This document shows, piece by piece, positions 1 through 9,253 of a stretch of 38,081 nucleotides of DNA. The translations under genes were made by a program, and so were the position numbers. Source of the stretch: Aurantimonas coralicida (GTDB taxonomy: Bacteria; Pseudomonadota; Alphaproteobacteria; Rhizobiales; Rhizobiaceae); contig DRFF01000165.1 of the NCBI GenBank assembly GCA_011050685.1, positions 1-38,081 of the forward strand, in the 5' to 3' direction. Under the pieces are notes generated by a model that searched no databases, had not been told where the DNA came from, and saw nothing but the letters and a program-made list of their open reading frames with translations. How positions within the stretch are numbered: position 1 is the stretch's first letter; every line of letters begins with the position of its first letter.

Positions 1-56
1 GGATCGCCGCGGCCCGGCAGGCATTGGGCGACAGCCCTTTTGCGGAGCAACCGTGA
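1..56 (+). CDS. C-terminal end of an unidentified protein (partial)
   Basis: Frame 3 is open from the window edge to a TGA at 54-56 and encodes a tail ending in DSPFAEQP. The GTG start of the next gene lies at 53-55, so stop and start overlap as GTGA, a usual sign of translational coupling within an operon. Too little protein is visible to name a family. The call rests only on the open frame and the coupled junction. Confidence 0.45.
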   Translation, partial: IAAARQALGDSPFAEQP

Positions 57-721
57 GCCGCGGCAGCGTCACCGCCGGTCCACCGATCGCATCGCTGACC
101 AAGTCCCATGACGCGCTGTTGGTGTTGGACGTCGACGAGGTCGTCCTCGAATTCATCGATCCGTTCGGCCGGCTGCTCGAGGAACACGGCGCGCGCCTCC
201 ACCCCGAGAGTTTCAAACTAACCGGCAACGTCCGGTCTATTTCGACTGGAGCGGCCCTGTCGTGGTCGGAGCTGGATCGCGTGACCGAGCTCCTCTACGA
301 GACCCAGGAAACGCGACAGCCCTTGGTCGCGGGCGTCGCCGCCGCTCTCGACCGGCTGTCCTGCAAGGCCGACATCGTATTTCTGACAGCGATGACGCCG
401 TCCTACTATCCATACCGGCGGGCCCTGCTCGACAAAAAGGGTCTGCATTATCCGATGATCGCAACCGAGCGCTCGAAAGGCGCGATCGTCGCTGAACTCT
501 CGGAACGCTGGCCCGGTCCTCTCGTCTTCGCCGACGATCTGCCGCCCAATCTTGCGGGCGTCCGCAAGAGCGTTCCCGATGTGCATCTGCTGCATTTGAT
601 GGCGAACACCGTCTTCCGGCCGCATCTGCCGCCGCTTCCTGCCGGCGCGCATGCGGCGGCCCATTGGAACGAGGCCGAGACGATCATCGAGAGCATTCTG
701 GCGTCCCACCGGGTTGAATAG
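53..721 (+). CDS. HAD-superfamily hydrolase-like protein
   Basis: A 222-residue protein with haloacid dehalogenase motifs. Motif I is DVDEV near residues 26-30, with the nucleophile expected at D26 and the acid/base at D28. Motif II is the Thr in FLTAMTP, about T112. A lysine follows at about K142, and motif IV is the DD pair in VFADDLPPN at about 161-162. These residues are known in the family to bind Mg2+ and carry a phospho-aspartate intermediate, so a cytoplasmic phosphatase is inferred; the substrate is unknown. The GTG start overlaps the upstream stop, so it is probably the second gene of an operon entering from the left. No better ATG precedes motif I. Confidence 0.75.
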   Translation: MSRGSVTAGPPIASLTKSHDALLVLDVDEVVLEFIDPFGRLLEEHGARLHPESFKLTGNVRSISTGAALSWSELDRVTELLYETQETRQPLVAGVAAALDRLSCKADIVFLTAMTPSYYPYRRALLDKKGLHYPMIATERSKGAIVAELSERWPGPLVFADDLPPNLAGVRKSVPDVHLLHLMANTVFRPHLPPLPAGAHAAAHWNEAETIIESILASHRVE

Positions 722-802
722 ATCGCGACGGTCGAATGGCCGGAAATTCCCTTTTCCAACGGACTTGGCTAATCTGGCCGCTGGGAATCGTCCGAGGTCG
801 TG

Positions 803-2203
803 ATGTCCATCCCACCCCATTTGCGGTTTTGCCGGGATTGCCTGGCCCGGGACGCCACGGCGGGAGCGCGTTGTCGCGCCTGCGGCAGCCCGCGGGTCGT
901 CGGTCATGGCGAACTCGCCGAACTCGCCATTGCCCATATCGATTGCGATGCCTTCTATGCGGCCGTCGAAAAGCGCGACCGGCCGGAGCTGCGTCAGCAA
1001 CCCGTGATCATCGGTGGTGGCCATCGCGGGGTTGTCGCCACCGCCTGCTACATCGCCCGGATCCACGGCGTCCGTTCGGCCATGCCGACGTTCAAGGCGT
1101 TGAAGCTCTGCCCCGACGCCGTCGTCCTTCGTCCGAACATGGCGAAATACGCCGAGGTGGGGCGCGCGGTTCGCGACATGATGCTGGCCATCACCCCGCT
1201 GGTCGAACCGCTGTCGATCGACGAGGCGTTCCTGGACTTGAGCGGCACGGAACGACTCCACGGCCAACCGCCGGCGATGACCCTCGCGCGTCTCGTCCAA
1301 GATGTGGAACGCGAACTCGGCATCAGCGTCTCGGTCGGCCTGTCGCACAACAAGTTTCTCGCCAAGATCGCCAGCGATCTGGAGAAGCCGCGTGGGTTCT
1401 CGGTGATCGGCCGCGCCGAAACGCTGGCGTTCCTTCGCGACAAGCCGATCTCGATGATCTGGGGGGTCGGCGAAGCGATGGACCGGTCACTGCGGCGCGA
1501 GGGGCTCACCACCATTGGCCAGCTTCAGACGATGGACGAAGCCGACCTCATGAAGCGATATGGCCGCATGGGCCAGCGATTGTTCGGCCTCTCGCGCGGC
1601 ATCGACATCCGCAGGGTCGATCCGCGCGGCGACATGAAGAGCATATCGGCGGAAACGACGTTTCATCAGGACCTGTCGACGCGCGACCAGCTGGTGCCGG
1701 TTCTGCGGGCCTTAAGCGAAAAGGTCGCGCGACGGCTGAAAGCGACAGAGCTGTCTGCTTCGACGATCGTCCTGAAGATGAAATCCGCGGATTTCAGGAC
1801 ACGCACCCGCAATCGCAAACTCCACGATCCGACCCGATTGGCCGATCGGATATTCGAAACCGGTCTCGCCCTGATCGAAAAGGAGATCGACGGAACCCGG
1901 TTCCGCCTCCTCGGCATCGGCTGCGCGGATTTCAGGCCAGCCGCCCTCGCCGACCCCCACGATCTCGTCGATTTGGGCGCTGCCAAGCGGGCCAAGGCGG
2001 AGGCGGCGCTCGATCGCCTGCGCGACCGCTTCGGCCAAGGCGCGATCGAGACAGGCTATACGTTCCGCCAGGCCGCCGCTTCCGAGGTGCCCCACCCAGC
2101 GCGGCGACACGAAAACACTCCGGCTACCCAGGAGTCCAAGAACGGCTCGCGACAGGACACGCGCCCTCCCCCTGCGGGCGACCTTCCCGTCAAACGCTTA
2201 TAA
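803..2203 (+). CDS. dinB: DNA polymerase IV (Y-family translesion polymerase)
   Basis: A 466-residue Y-family polymerase that copies damaged DNA. The palm starts at about residue 43 with [15 protein letters not shown] (catalytic D47; D49 lies beside it), and the second catalytic motif is SIDEAF (D140, E141). The [20 protein letters not shown] stretch and a little-finger domain follow. Before the palm there is a 40-residue extension with two CX2C pairs (C10/C13 and C24/C27) that looks like a small zinc ribbon; classical E. coli DinB lacks it. ATG 803 is preferred to GTG 800 because GAGG at 794-797 is better spaced from it. I see no GTTC-N7-GTTC LexA box in the 80 bp upstream. The stop is shared tail-to-tail with dnaE through the palindrome TTATAA. 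Confidence 0.93.
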   Translation: MSIPPHLRFCRDCLARDATAGARCRACGSPRVVGHGELAELAIAHIDCDAFYAAVEKRDRPELRQQPVIIGGGHRGVVATACYIARIHGVRSAMPTFKALKLCPDAVVLRPNMAKYAEVGRAVRDMMLAITPLVEPLSIDEAFLDLSGTERLHGQPPAMTLARLVQDVERELGISVSVGLSHNKFLAKIASDLEKPRGFSVIGRAETLAFLRDKPISMIWGVGEAMDRSLRREGLTTIGQLQTMDEADLMKRYGRMGQRLFGLSRGIDIRRVDPRGDMKSISAETTFHQDLSTRDQLVPVLRALSEKVARRLKATELSASTIVLKMKSADFRTRTRNRKLHDPTRLADRIFETGLALIEKEIDGTRFRLLGIGCADFRPAALADPHDLVDLGAAKRAKAEAALDRLRDRFGQGAIETGYTFRQAAASEVPHPARRHENTPATQESKNGSRQDTRPPPAGDLPVKRL

Positions 2204-5200
2204 AAGCTCGACGTCGAGGACCCCTGGCGCCGCCTTGACGGCGCTCGCCATCTGCGGCGAGACGCGGTAGCGGCCTGGAAGCATGATCTCGATCTCCCGT
2301 TCGCCGCCGTCGCGGACCAGAACGAGGGAAACCTCGCTGTCGCCATCGCCTTGGAGCTGACCGCGAAAACTTTGCAGTGGCGCGGCATCGCGCATGAAGA
2401 CGCGCAGTGATTTCTGCATGCGCACCGCCTCGTCTTCCAGCGACTGAACCGACTGGACGCGGAACGAGATTCCCTCCGGCCGTTCCTCCGCAGACACCGT
2501 CACGATCACCGACGTGCCGGGCTCGAGCATGTCGCGAAAGGCGTAGAGCGCTTCCGAAAACAGCACCACCTCGTACTGACCGCTGGGGTCCGACAATTGG
2601 ACGATTCCGAGCTTGCCGCCGCTCCGGGTCTTGCGCTCCTGCCGCGAGGTGACCGTACCAGCGAGTTTGCCGGCGCTGGCGCCCCGTTTCACACCAGCGA
2701 CGACTTCCGCGTGGGTCTGCACCCGCAGCCGCTTCAACGTCGCCTTGTATTCGTCCAGCGGGTGGGCCGAGAGGTAGAAGCCGATTGCCTGGAATTCCCG
2801 CAACAATTTCTCCGCCGCCATCCACAACGGCGCCGGGTTGAGCCGCAGCGGCTCCGGCGCATCCCCGGCCGAGCCGAACATATCGTGCTGGCCCGAGGTC
2901 CGGCCCTCGTGGACCCGCAGGGCATAGGAAGCCATCAGTTCGATATTGCCGCTCAATAGCGACCGCTCGTGGCCGAAACAGTCGAGCGCGCCCGCCGCGA
3001 TGAGGAATTCGAGGGTGCGCTTGTTGACGATCTTCGGGTCGATCCGGGCGCAGAAATCTTCCAGCGAGGCGAAACCCACGTCGCCGCGTCGCTCCACGAT
3101 GTGCTCGACCGCATGTTCGCCGACGCCCTTGATCGCGGCGAGCGCATAGAAGATGCGGTTTTCACCCACCTCGAAGGATTTGTAGGATGTCTGGACGGAT
3201 GGCGGCACGACCGTGACCCCGAGCCTCATGGCATCCATGCGGAAATCATTGAGCTTTTCGGTGTTGCCCGCGTCGAGGGTCATCGAGGCGGCCAGGAATT
3301 CGACCGGATGGTTCGCCTTCAGATAGGCCGTCTGATACGCCACCAAGGCGTAAGCTGCCGCATGGCTCTTGTTGAAGCCATAATCGGCGAACTTGGCCAG
3401 CAGGTCGAAGATCATGTTCGCCTGGGCCTTCTCCAGGCTGTTCTTGACCGCGCCCTCGACGAAACGGACACGCTGCTTGTCCATTTCGGCGCGAATTTTC
3501 TTGCCCATCGCACGGCGAAGCAGGTCGGCTTCGCCCAGCGAGTATCCCGCCAGCACCTGCGCGATCTGCATCACTTGTTCCTGATAGATGATGACGCCCT
3601 GCGTCTCCTTCAGAATCGGCGCGATCATCGGGTGAATGAAGTCCGGCGCCTCTTCCCCGTGCTTGCGGGCGTTGTAGGTCGGGATGTTCTCCATCGGACC
3701 CGGCCGATAGAGCGCGACCAGGGCGATGATGTCCTCGAACCGGTCGGGGCGCATACCGATCAGCGCCTTGCGCATACCGACCGATTCCACCTGGAACACG
3801 CCCACGGTCTCGCCGCGGGTCATCATTTCGTAGCTCTTGGCATCATCGAGCGGGATGGCCGTAAGATCGATCTTGATGCCCTTTCGGGCAATGAGCTCCA
3901 CTGCCGTCTGCAGCACCGTCAGGGTCTTCAGCCCCAGAAAGTCGAATTTGACGAGACCCGCCGGCTCGACCCATTTCATATTGTACTGGGTGACCGGCAT
4001 GTCGGATCGCGGATCGCGGTACATCGGCACAAGCTGCGACAGCGGGCGATCGCCGATGACGATGCCGGCCGCGTGGGTCGACGCGTGCCGGTAAAGCCCT
4101 TCCAGCTTCAGCGCGATCGAGATCAGCCGGTCGACGATCTCTTCCTTTTCCCGCGCTTCCTGCAGCCGCGGCTCCTCGACCAGTGCCTGGGCGAGCGTCA
4201 CCGGGTTGGCGGGGTTCTGCGGCACCAGCTTGCAGAGCTTGTCGACCTGGCCATACGACATTTCCAGCACGCGGCCGACGTCGCGCAGCACCGCGCGCGC
4301 CTGGAGCGTTCCGAAGGTGATGATCTGGCCGACCTGCTCACGCCCGTATTTTTCCTGAACGTAGCGGATCACCTCCTCACGCCGCTCCTGGCAGAAATCG
4401 ATGTCGAAGTCCGGCATCGAGACGCGCTCGGGGTTGAGAAAGCGCTCGAAGAGGAGCGAGAAACGCAACGGGTCGAGATCGGTGATCGTCAGGGAATAGG
4501 CGACGAGCGAGCCTGCGCCCGAACCGCGGCCCGGTCCGACGGGGATCCCCTGCCCCTTGGCCCATTTGATGAAGTCCGCGACGATCAGGAAGTAGCCGGG
4601 AAACTTCATGCGCTCGATGATCGACAACTCGAAATCCAGGCGCTCGCAGTAACTCGCCTCCGTCTCGCCGGGCGCCAGACCATGCGCCGCGAGCCGCTTC
4701 TCCAAGCCTTCGACGGCCTGCAGGCGAAGTTCGGCGGTTTCGGCGGCCTCCGCTTCGACCGGATCAGCGTCCGCGCCAGCGAAACGCGGCAGGATCGGTG
4801 CCCGCGTCGTTGGCCGGTAGCAACAACGCCGGGCGATCTCGACCGTATTGTGAAGGGCTTCCGGCAAATCAGCGAACAGCACCGCCATTTCGCCCTGTGA
4901 TTTGAGGCTGTGGTCCCGCGAAAGCCGACGCCGATCCTCGTGACTGACCAGCCGATTGCTCGCCACCGCGATCAGCGCGTCATGGGCCTCGAAATCGTCG
5001 CGGCCAAAAAAGAACGGCTCGTTGGTCGCCACCAGCGGAAGCGCGAAATCATAGGCCAGCCGGACCGTTCCGGCCTCCACCTTGCGGCTTCGCCCTTCCT
5101 GGCGCTGCAGCTCGACATAGAGCCGGTCGCCGAAGATCGCGGCCAGACGCTTCAGCCGGATCCGAGCGATCGCCTCCCTATCGGCGGCAAGCGCCGCGCC

Positions 5201-5668
5201 GATCGGCCCCAGCGGCCCGCCGGTCAAGGCGATCACCCCCTCGGGCTGCTCCGCCAGCCAATCGATCAAGATGTGCGGTTTGGGGTTATCCGGATGTCCG
5301 AGATAGGCCAGCGAAACGATTTCGACGAGATTGGCGAATCCGGCCTCGCTCGCGGCGATCAACACCACCGGCGCGATCGACGCCAAATTCCGGTCCTTGC
5401 GGCCGCCGCGCTCCTCGGACTCGGTATCGCCGAAGTCGACGTCGAGCTGACATCCGATAATTGGCTGTATGCCGGCCTTCGCGGCCTTTTCGGAAAACTC
5501 CAGTGCGCCGAACAAGTTGTTCGTGTCACTGATCCCGATCGCAGGCACTCCGTCCGTCTTGGCGAACTGGATGATCTGGTCCAGCCGCAACGCGCCTTCC
5601 AGCAGCGAAAACGCGCTATGGACCCGAAGGTGAATGAATTTCGGATCGCATTCCACCGGTTCCGTCAT
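2198..5668 (-). CDS. dnaE: DNA polymerase III alpha subunit
   Basis: A 1156-residue C-family replicative polymerase, the length expected of DnaE1. The N-terminal PHP domain starts with [15 protein letters not shown]. The palm motif MPDFDIDF at about residues 418-425 supplies catalytic aspartates D420 and D422. A helix-hairpin-helix/beta-binding region follows, then an OB-fold near residues 970-1060 ([32 protein letters not shown]). It synthesises DNA at the fork together with the clamp and epsilon. The ATG at 5668 has GGAG nine bases upstream. No imuA/imuB genes are present and the length favours DnaE1 over DnaE2. The 178 bp upstream lead to a 28-codon ORF and an SOS-type promoter, so part of its transcription may be damage-inducible (inference). 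Confidence 0.96.
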   Translation of the reverse strand: MTEPVECDPKFIHLRVHSAFSLLEGALRLDQIIQFAKTDGVPAIGISDTNNLFGALEFSEKAAKAGIQPIIGCQLDVDFGDTESEERGGRKDRNLASIAPVVLIAASEAGFANLVEIVSLAYLGHPDNPKPHILIDWLAEQPEGVIALTGGPLGPIGAALAADREAIARIRLKRLAAIFGDRLYVELQRQEGRSRKVEAGTVRLAYDFALPLVATNEPFFFGRDDFEAHDALIAVASNRLVSHEDRRRLSRDHSLKSQGEMAVLFADLPEALHNTVEIARRCCYRPTTRAPILPRFAGADADPVEAEAAETAELRLQAVEGLEKRLAAHGLAPGETEASYCERLDFELSIIERMKFPGYFLIVADFIKWAKGQGIPVGPGRGSGAGSLVAYSLTITDLDPLRFSLLFERFLNPERVSMPDFDIDFCQERREEVIRYVQEKYGREQVGQIITFGTLQARAVLRDVGRVLEMSYGQVDKLCKLVPQNPANPVTLAQALVEEPRLQEAREKEEIVDRLISIALKLEGLYRHASTHAAGIVIGDRPLSQLVPMYRDPRSDMPVTQYNMKWVEPAGLVKFDFLGLKTLTVLQTAVELIARKGIKIDLTAIPLDDAKSYEMMTRGETVGVFQVESVGMRKALIGMRPDRFEDIIALVALYRPGPMENIPTYNARKHGEEAPDFIHPMIAPILKETQGVIIYQEQVMQIAQVLAGYSLGEADLLRRAMGKKIRAEMDKQRVRFVEGAVKNSLEKAQANMIFDLLAKFADYGFNKSHAAAYALVAYQTAYLKANHPVEFLAASMTLDAGNTEKLNDFRMDAMRLGVTVVPPSVQTSYKSFEVGENRIFYALAAIKGVGEHAVEHIVERRGDVGFASLEDFCARIDPKIVNKRTLEFLIAAGALDCFGHERSLLSGNIELMASYALRVHEGRTSGQHDMFGSAGDAPEPLRLNPAPLWMAAEKLLREFQAIGFYLSAHPLDEYKATLKRLRVQTHAEVVAGVKRGASAGKLAGTVTSRQERKTRSGGKLGIVQLSDPSGQYEVVLFSEALYAFRDMLEPGTSVIVTVSAEERPEGISFRVQSVQSLEDEAVRMQKSLRVFMRDAAPLQSFRGQLQGDGDSEVSLVLVRDGGEREIEIMLPGRYRVSPQMASAVKAAPGVLDVELL

Positions 5669-5789
5669 GGCCGATCACTCCGTCTCTACTGGCTTCGGCA
5701 CCGCGGCACGACACCGATTGGAGGACCCGTCCCGTTTCCTCGCAAATCGCGTCAGAGCAAAGCCCCTACGCGCATCGCGCAAGAGGTAA

Positions 5790-5808
5790 CCCACGCCGTT
5801 CGGCGGGG
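5790..5808 (-). terminator. Hairpin between the SOS small ORF and dnaE (weak terminator or attenuator)
   Basis: Read on the minus strand this is a GC-rich stem (CCC-CGCC / GGCG-T-GGG) with a GAAC loop and one bulged base, starting about 38 nt after the stop of the small ORF. It is followed by TTACCTCTTG rather than a U-run, so it does not look like a strong intrinsic terminator. It may partly separate the SOS transcript from dnaE or do nothing. Confidence 0.25.
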
Positions 5809-5845
5809 TAAGGCCCAAGCCGTCCGATCCCCAGAAAACGTTGCA

Positions 5846-5932
5846 TTAAACCGCGTGGATCAGAAGACTGAGGCTAAGGACAAAACCCGACACAGCGGCG
5901 AGAGACAGCAAATCCTTGGCGAAGGTGAGCAT
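5846..5932 (-). CDS. 28-residue hydrophobic small protein behind tandem LexA boxes
   Basis: An ATG at 5932 opens a 28-codon frame ending in TAA at 5846-5848. The protein begins MLTFAKDLLSLAAVSG, continues with an almost uncharged FVLSLSLLI stretch and ends HAV, so it can form one membrane helix with only K6 and D7 charged near the N-terminus. On the minus strand AAGGA lies about eight bases before the ATG, a good ribosome-binding site that overlaps the proximal LexA box. A TTGACA promoter overlapping the distal box lies just upstream. Size, hydrophobicity and LexA placement resemble TisB, the 29-residue SOS membrane peptide of E. coli, but no sequence similarity is claimed. It could be a toxin-like or regulatory membrane peptide, or a leader ORF for dnaE. 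Confidence 0.6.
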   Translation of the reverse strand: MLTFAKDLLSLAAVSGFVLSLSLLIHAV

Positions 5933-5937
5933 AGCGT

Positions 5938-5970
5938 GTTCCTTTTTTGTTCTATGTTCTCTTTATGTTC
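5938..5970 (-). promoter_or_regulatory. Two tandem LexA (SOS) operators, GTTC-N7-GTTC
   Basis: Four GTTC repeats lie at 5938, 5949, 5956 and 5967. They form two exact alphaproteobacterial LexA boxes (5938-5952 and 5956-5970), each GTTC-N7-GTTC, separated by 3 bp and offset by 18 bp. Alphaproteobacterial LexA is known to bind this direct repeat rather than the palindromic E. coli box. The distal box contains the minus-strand -10 element and the proximal box overlaps the ribosome-binding site of the small ORF starting at 5932, so LexA would block transcription initiation of that ORF. A second box suggests tight repression. Confidence 0.85.
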
Positions 5971-5991
5971 CATTTACTGGGGCGTTGTCAA
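5962..5991 (-). promoter_or_regulatory. Sigma-70 type promoter inside the LexA operators
   Basis: Read on the minus strand, a perfect -35 TTGACA (5991-5986) is followed after 18 bp by CATAAA (5967-5962), a 4/6 match to the -10 consensus. CATAAA lies within the distal LexA box. A start site near 5955 would give a leader of roughly 23 nt before the ATG at 5932. The orientation shows that the LexA boxes serve the minus strand (small ORF, perhaps dnaE) rather than the plus-strand gene at 6151. Confidence 0.6.
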
Positions 5992-6150
5992 GGCGGATGT
6001 CGGACGGGCCGGTCCTACAGGGAGCCGGCCGTTAGCACCGGTGTTCCGCAGCCCCGTGTTTTATGACGGCCGATGGGCGGCGCTTGTGTTGCGCGTACGA
6101 TCGGGTAGCGTGTCCAATACGAACTTCTTGTCGCAAGGGATGTGTGTGCA

Positions 6151-6759
6151 ATGCGCGCGGGGATGTGGTCGATCGTGGTGGGTCTTGCCTGGCTATGGGC
6201 GGGCGTCGCCCATGCCGGGTCGGTCGATCAGGAAACCAGCTATTTCGCCGTTCGCGGCGCGACGCTTGCCGAGTTGGACGAGGACCTCAACCGACAGGGT
6301 CCCTATGTCGCCGAAACCGGTTTGCGTCACCCCGGTGCGACCGAGGTGAAATTCGACGGCAAGGTGACCTACAAGAAGGTTGCCAAAGGTTGTGCGGTCG
6401 ACCGCGCGGATCTGGGGCTCACGCTGCACATCACCCTGCCGAAATGGACGCCACCCAAGCGTGTGTCGGCGCGTACGGTGCTGGTCTGGCGGACGCTCGA
6501 AGCAGACATCAAACGGCATGAGAACCAGCACGCGACCATCGCCAAGACGTGGCTGAAACGGATGGAGATGGCGGTCAGAAACCTGCGGATGGAGCGAACC
6601 TGCGCCGACATGGAAATGCATGTGAACACGGTCACGCAGCGCTATCTTGCCGGCCACGAGCGGGCTCAGATCGAATTCGACACGATCGAAGGGCGTGAAG
6701 TCAATTTCCGGCTCAGGCGCGCCCTTAATCGCAATTTGTGGGGCGAAGCCGGCGGCTAG
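6151..6759 (+). CDS. Secreted DUF922-type putative Zn-dependent protease
   Basis: A 202-residue protein with a signal peptide (MRAGMWSIVVGLAWLW, cleavage likely after AHA near residue 22). It contains HENQH at about residues 121-125, a match to the zinc-metalloprotease HExxH motif. The surrounding pattern (SYFAVRG..., a predicted beta region, then the helix carrying HENQH and a cysteine-containing helix) is typical of DUF922 proteins, which are annotated as predicted secreted Zn-dependent proteases. It should act in the periplasm; the substrate is unknown. ATG 6151 is preferred over GTG 6142 because AAGGG at 6135-6139 is properly spaced and the signal peptide then starts cleanly. It is transcribed away from the SOS boxes and toward the fnr-type gene. 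Confidence 0.75.
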   Translation: MRAGMWSIVVGLAWLWAGVAHAGSVDQETSYFAVRGATLAELDEDLNRQGPYVAETGLRHPGATEVKFDGKVTYKKVAKGCAVDRADLGLTLHITLPKWTPPKRVSARTVLVWRTLEADIKRHENQHATIAKTWLKRMEMAVRNLRMERTCADMEMHVNTVTQRYLAGHERAQIEFDTIEGREVNFRLRRALNRNLWGEAGG

Positions 6760-6813
6760 GATCAAGCGAGCGGCGCTATCTCGGAGACCAAGGGCGGGAA
6801 GCCGCAGGCTCGC

Positions 6814-7866
<1,053 letters not shown>

Positions 7867-7898
7867 CTATTCCCGCGAAGGGGGACGCGGCGCATCGT

Positions 7899-8219
7899 TC
7901 AGGCCTGGCGCTCCGGCACGGTCAGAACGAGGCCGTCCAGTTCGTCGCGGATCTTGATCTGGCAGGACAGCCGCGAATTCGGGCGCACATCGTAAGCGAA
8001 GTCGAGCATGTCCTCTTCCATCGCCTCGGGCTCGCCGGTCTTTTGTGTCCAGGCGTCGTCCACATAGACATGGCAGGTCGCGCATGCGCAGGCGCCGCCG
8101 CATTCCGCTTCGATCCCCGGAACATCGTTCTTGATCGCGTTCTCCATTGCCGTCGAGCCGTTCGGCGCATCAATGTCGTAACGCGTTCCGTCCGGGGACA
8201 GGAAAGTGATCTTTGTCAT
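7899..8219 (-). CDS. [2Fe-2S] ferredoxin, adrenodoxin/FdVI type
   Basis: A 106-residue adrenodoxin-like ferredoxin. Cluster ligands are C40, C46 and C49 (CX5CX2C, within [16 protein letters not shown]) and C86 in [11 protein letters not shown]44 is an extra, probably non-ligand cysteine. The acidic helix [14 protein letters not shown] is the usual partner-docking surface. In alphaproteobacteria such proteins feed electrons to P450s, haem or Fe-S maturation enzymes; the real partner is not visible here apart from the downstream reductase. The start at 8219 fits the family length. An in-frame upstream extension is arginine-rich and unlike the family, so it was not used. Confidence 0.92.
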   Translation of the reverse strand: MTKITFLSPDGTRYDIDAPNGSTAMENAIKNDVPGIEAECGGACACATCHVYVDDAWTQKTGEPEAMEEDMLDFAYDVRPNSRLSCQIKIRDELDGLVLTVPERQA

Positions 8220-8436
8220 GCCTGCAACGCTCTGCTCTCGGTTTCGGGGACAGGATCGACTCCCAACAGACGGGGCCAAGAAACGCCCGACAAGGGACCA
8301 ACGACGACCCGACCATCGCGCGCGCCTTGCCCGCACCGAATGGGCTACGGCTCGCTCATTCGCTTCGTTAGAGTTTGGCGCCGACGAAAGTCAACAGGAA
8401 CACGATGACAGCGACGATGACGCGAGGGCGGCCGCG

Positions 8437-8820
8437 TCAGCCGAGGAGCGAGCGGACAAACCGAGCGGTCTGATCGAGTTCAGCACGCAAGGCCGCCACA
8501 GCCTCGTCGTCGAGAACCGAGTCCTCGAAGCGCTGGGCCGCGTCGGCAAGCGGAAATGCGCCGATATTACGGGCCGTCCCTTTCAGCGCATGAGCGATAA
8601 ATCGACATTCGTCTTCGCTAGCAATTTCAAGGCGGCCTTCGAACAATTCGAGATGCCGCAGCAAGAGCCCGAGCACTTCGGTCTCAAGCCCCCGATCGCC
8701 CGAGGTCTGACGGGCGAGGTGCACCAAATCGATCGGCCGCCGCCCCGACGGACATCGGGCCGCACCGTCCGCCAATTCGATGGTAGAAGCCTCTTCCATC
8801 TGCCGTGTTGCCGCCGCCAT
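8437..8820 (-). CDS. Hpt-domain histidine phosphotransfer protein
   Basis: A 127-residue small Hpt protein. The phosphorylatable histidine is H77 in FIAHALKGTARNIGA, matching the HxLKG signature of the four-helix Hpt bundle. It should pass phosphate between a hybrid kinase receiver and another response regulator in the cytoplasm. No partner kinase is in the window. ATG 8820 is preferred to ATG 8826 because GGAG lies seven bases before 8820 and only one base before 8826. It is transcribed divergently from the giant growth-pole-type protein, which suggests a cell-cycle or polarity role (inference). After its TGA the frame continues for 22 hydrophobic codons; see findings. Confidence 0.82.
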   Translation of the reverse strand: MAAATRQMEEASTIELADGAARCPSGRRPIDLVHLARQTSGDRGLETEVLGLLLRHLELFEGRLEIASEDECRFIAHALKGTARNIGAFPLADAAQRFEDSVLDDEAVAALRAELDQTARFVRSLLG

Positions 8821-8826
8821 ACTCAT

Positions 8827-9253
8827 TCTCCGAACCTGACATCCGCGATTCGACCGGCTATCCTGTTCAATCCCAGTTGCATCGCAGCCTCCACCATCAG
8901 CAATCAGGGTGGAGATAAGCTTAAATTTTTTGGAAGAATAAGGGTGTGCGGCGGCCTGATGGTGCAGTGCGGCTGCGGCGCAACCCTTGCTCCCACGGCC
9001 ACGATCGAAAATTCTGTGCATTTCTCGCCAGATCGTTAACCTTATGTTTAAACTTGTACCTATCGGGCGGTTTTACGGTTTCTTTCAACGCCGTCGCTAA
9101 CTAGCATGAAGCATGCGAAACTGCCTGTCAGCCGCCTCCGGTTGACCAGGCATCTGCGCATGCCGCATCGGTCGGGGGCGCTACTCTCTTGCTCCGCCGC
9201 GGCGACCGTCGGCGTGACGGGTTCATAGTAACGAGTATTGAGGCGCGACAGCG
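8827..9253. promoter_or_regulatory. Divergent intergenic region between hpt and the giant coiled-coil gene
   Basis: There is no convincing gene in these 427 bp. An inverted repeat CTCCACC / GGTGGAG lies at 8889-8895 and 8908-8914 in the hpt leader, followed by AT-rich DNA with a T-run near 8930. TTAA at 9036 and TTAA at 9048 are separated by 8 bp; the CtrA consensus is TTAA-N7-TTAA, so this is one base off and only suggestive, although CtrA control would suit a polar-growth gene. No clear -35/-10 pair was found for either gene. Confidence 0.35.

Noticed and set aside
736-2238. 500-codon ORF overlapping dinB in another frame
   Set aside because: Arg/Pro-rich out-of-frame shadow of dinB.
2969-4900. 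643-codon plus-strand ORF opposite dnaE
   Set aside because: It is antisense to a well-supported dnaE, has no domain features and a composition typical of codon-bias shadows in GC-rich DNA.
4910-6349. 479-codon plus-strand ORF across the dnaE 5' end and the SOS region
   Set aside because: It overlaps dnaE antisense, the LexA region and the DUF922 gene in another frame, with no recognisable protein features.
9036-9051. CtrA-binding site before the GPR-like gene
   Set aside because: The spacer is 8 bp instead of 7, so it is mentioned only as suggestive in the intergenic entry.
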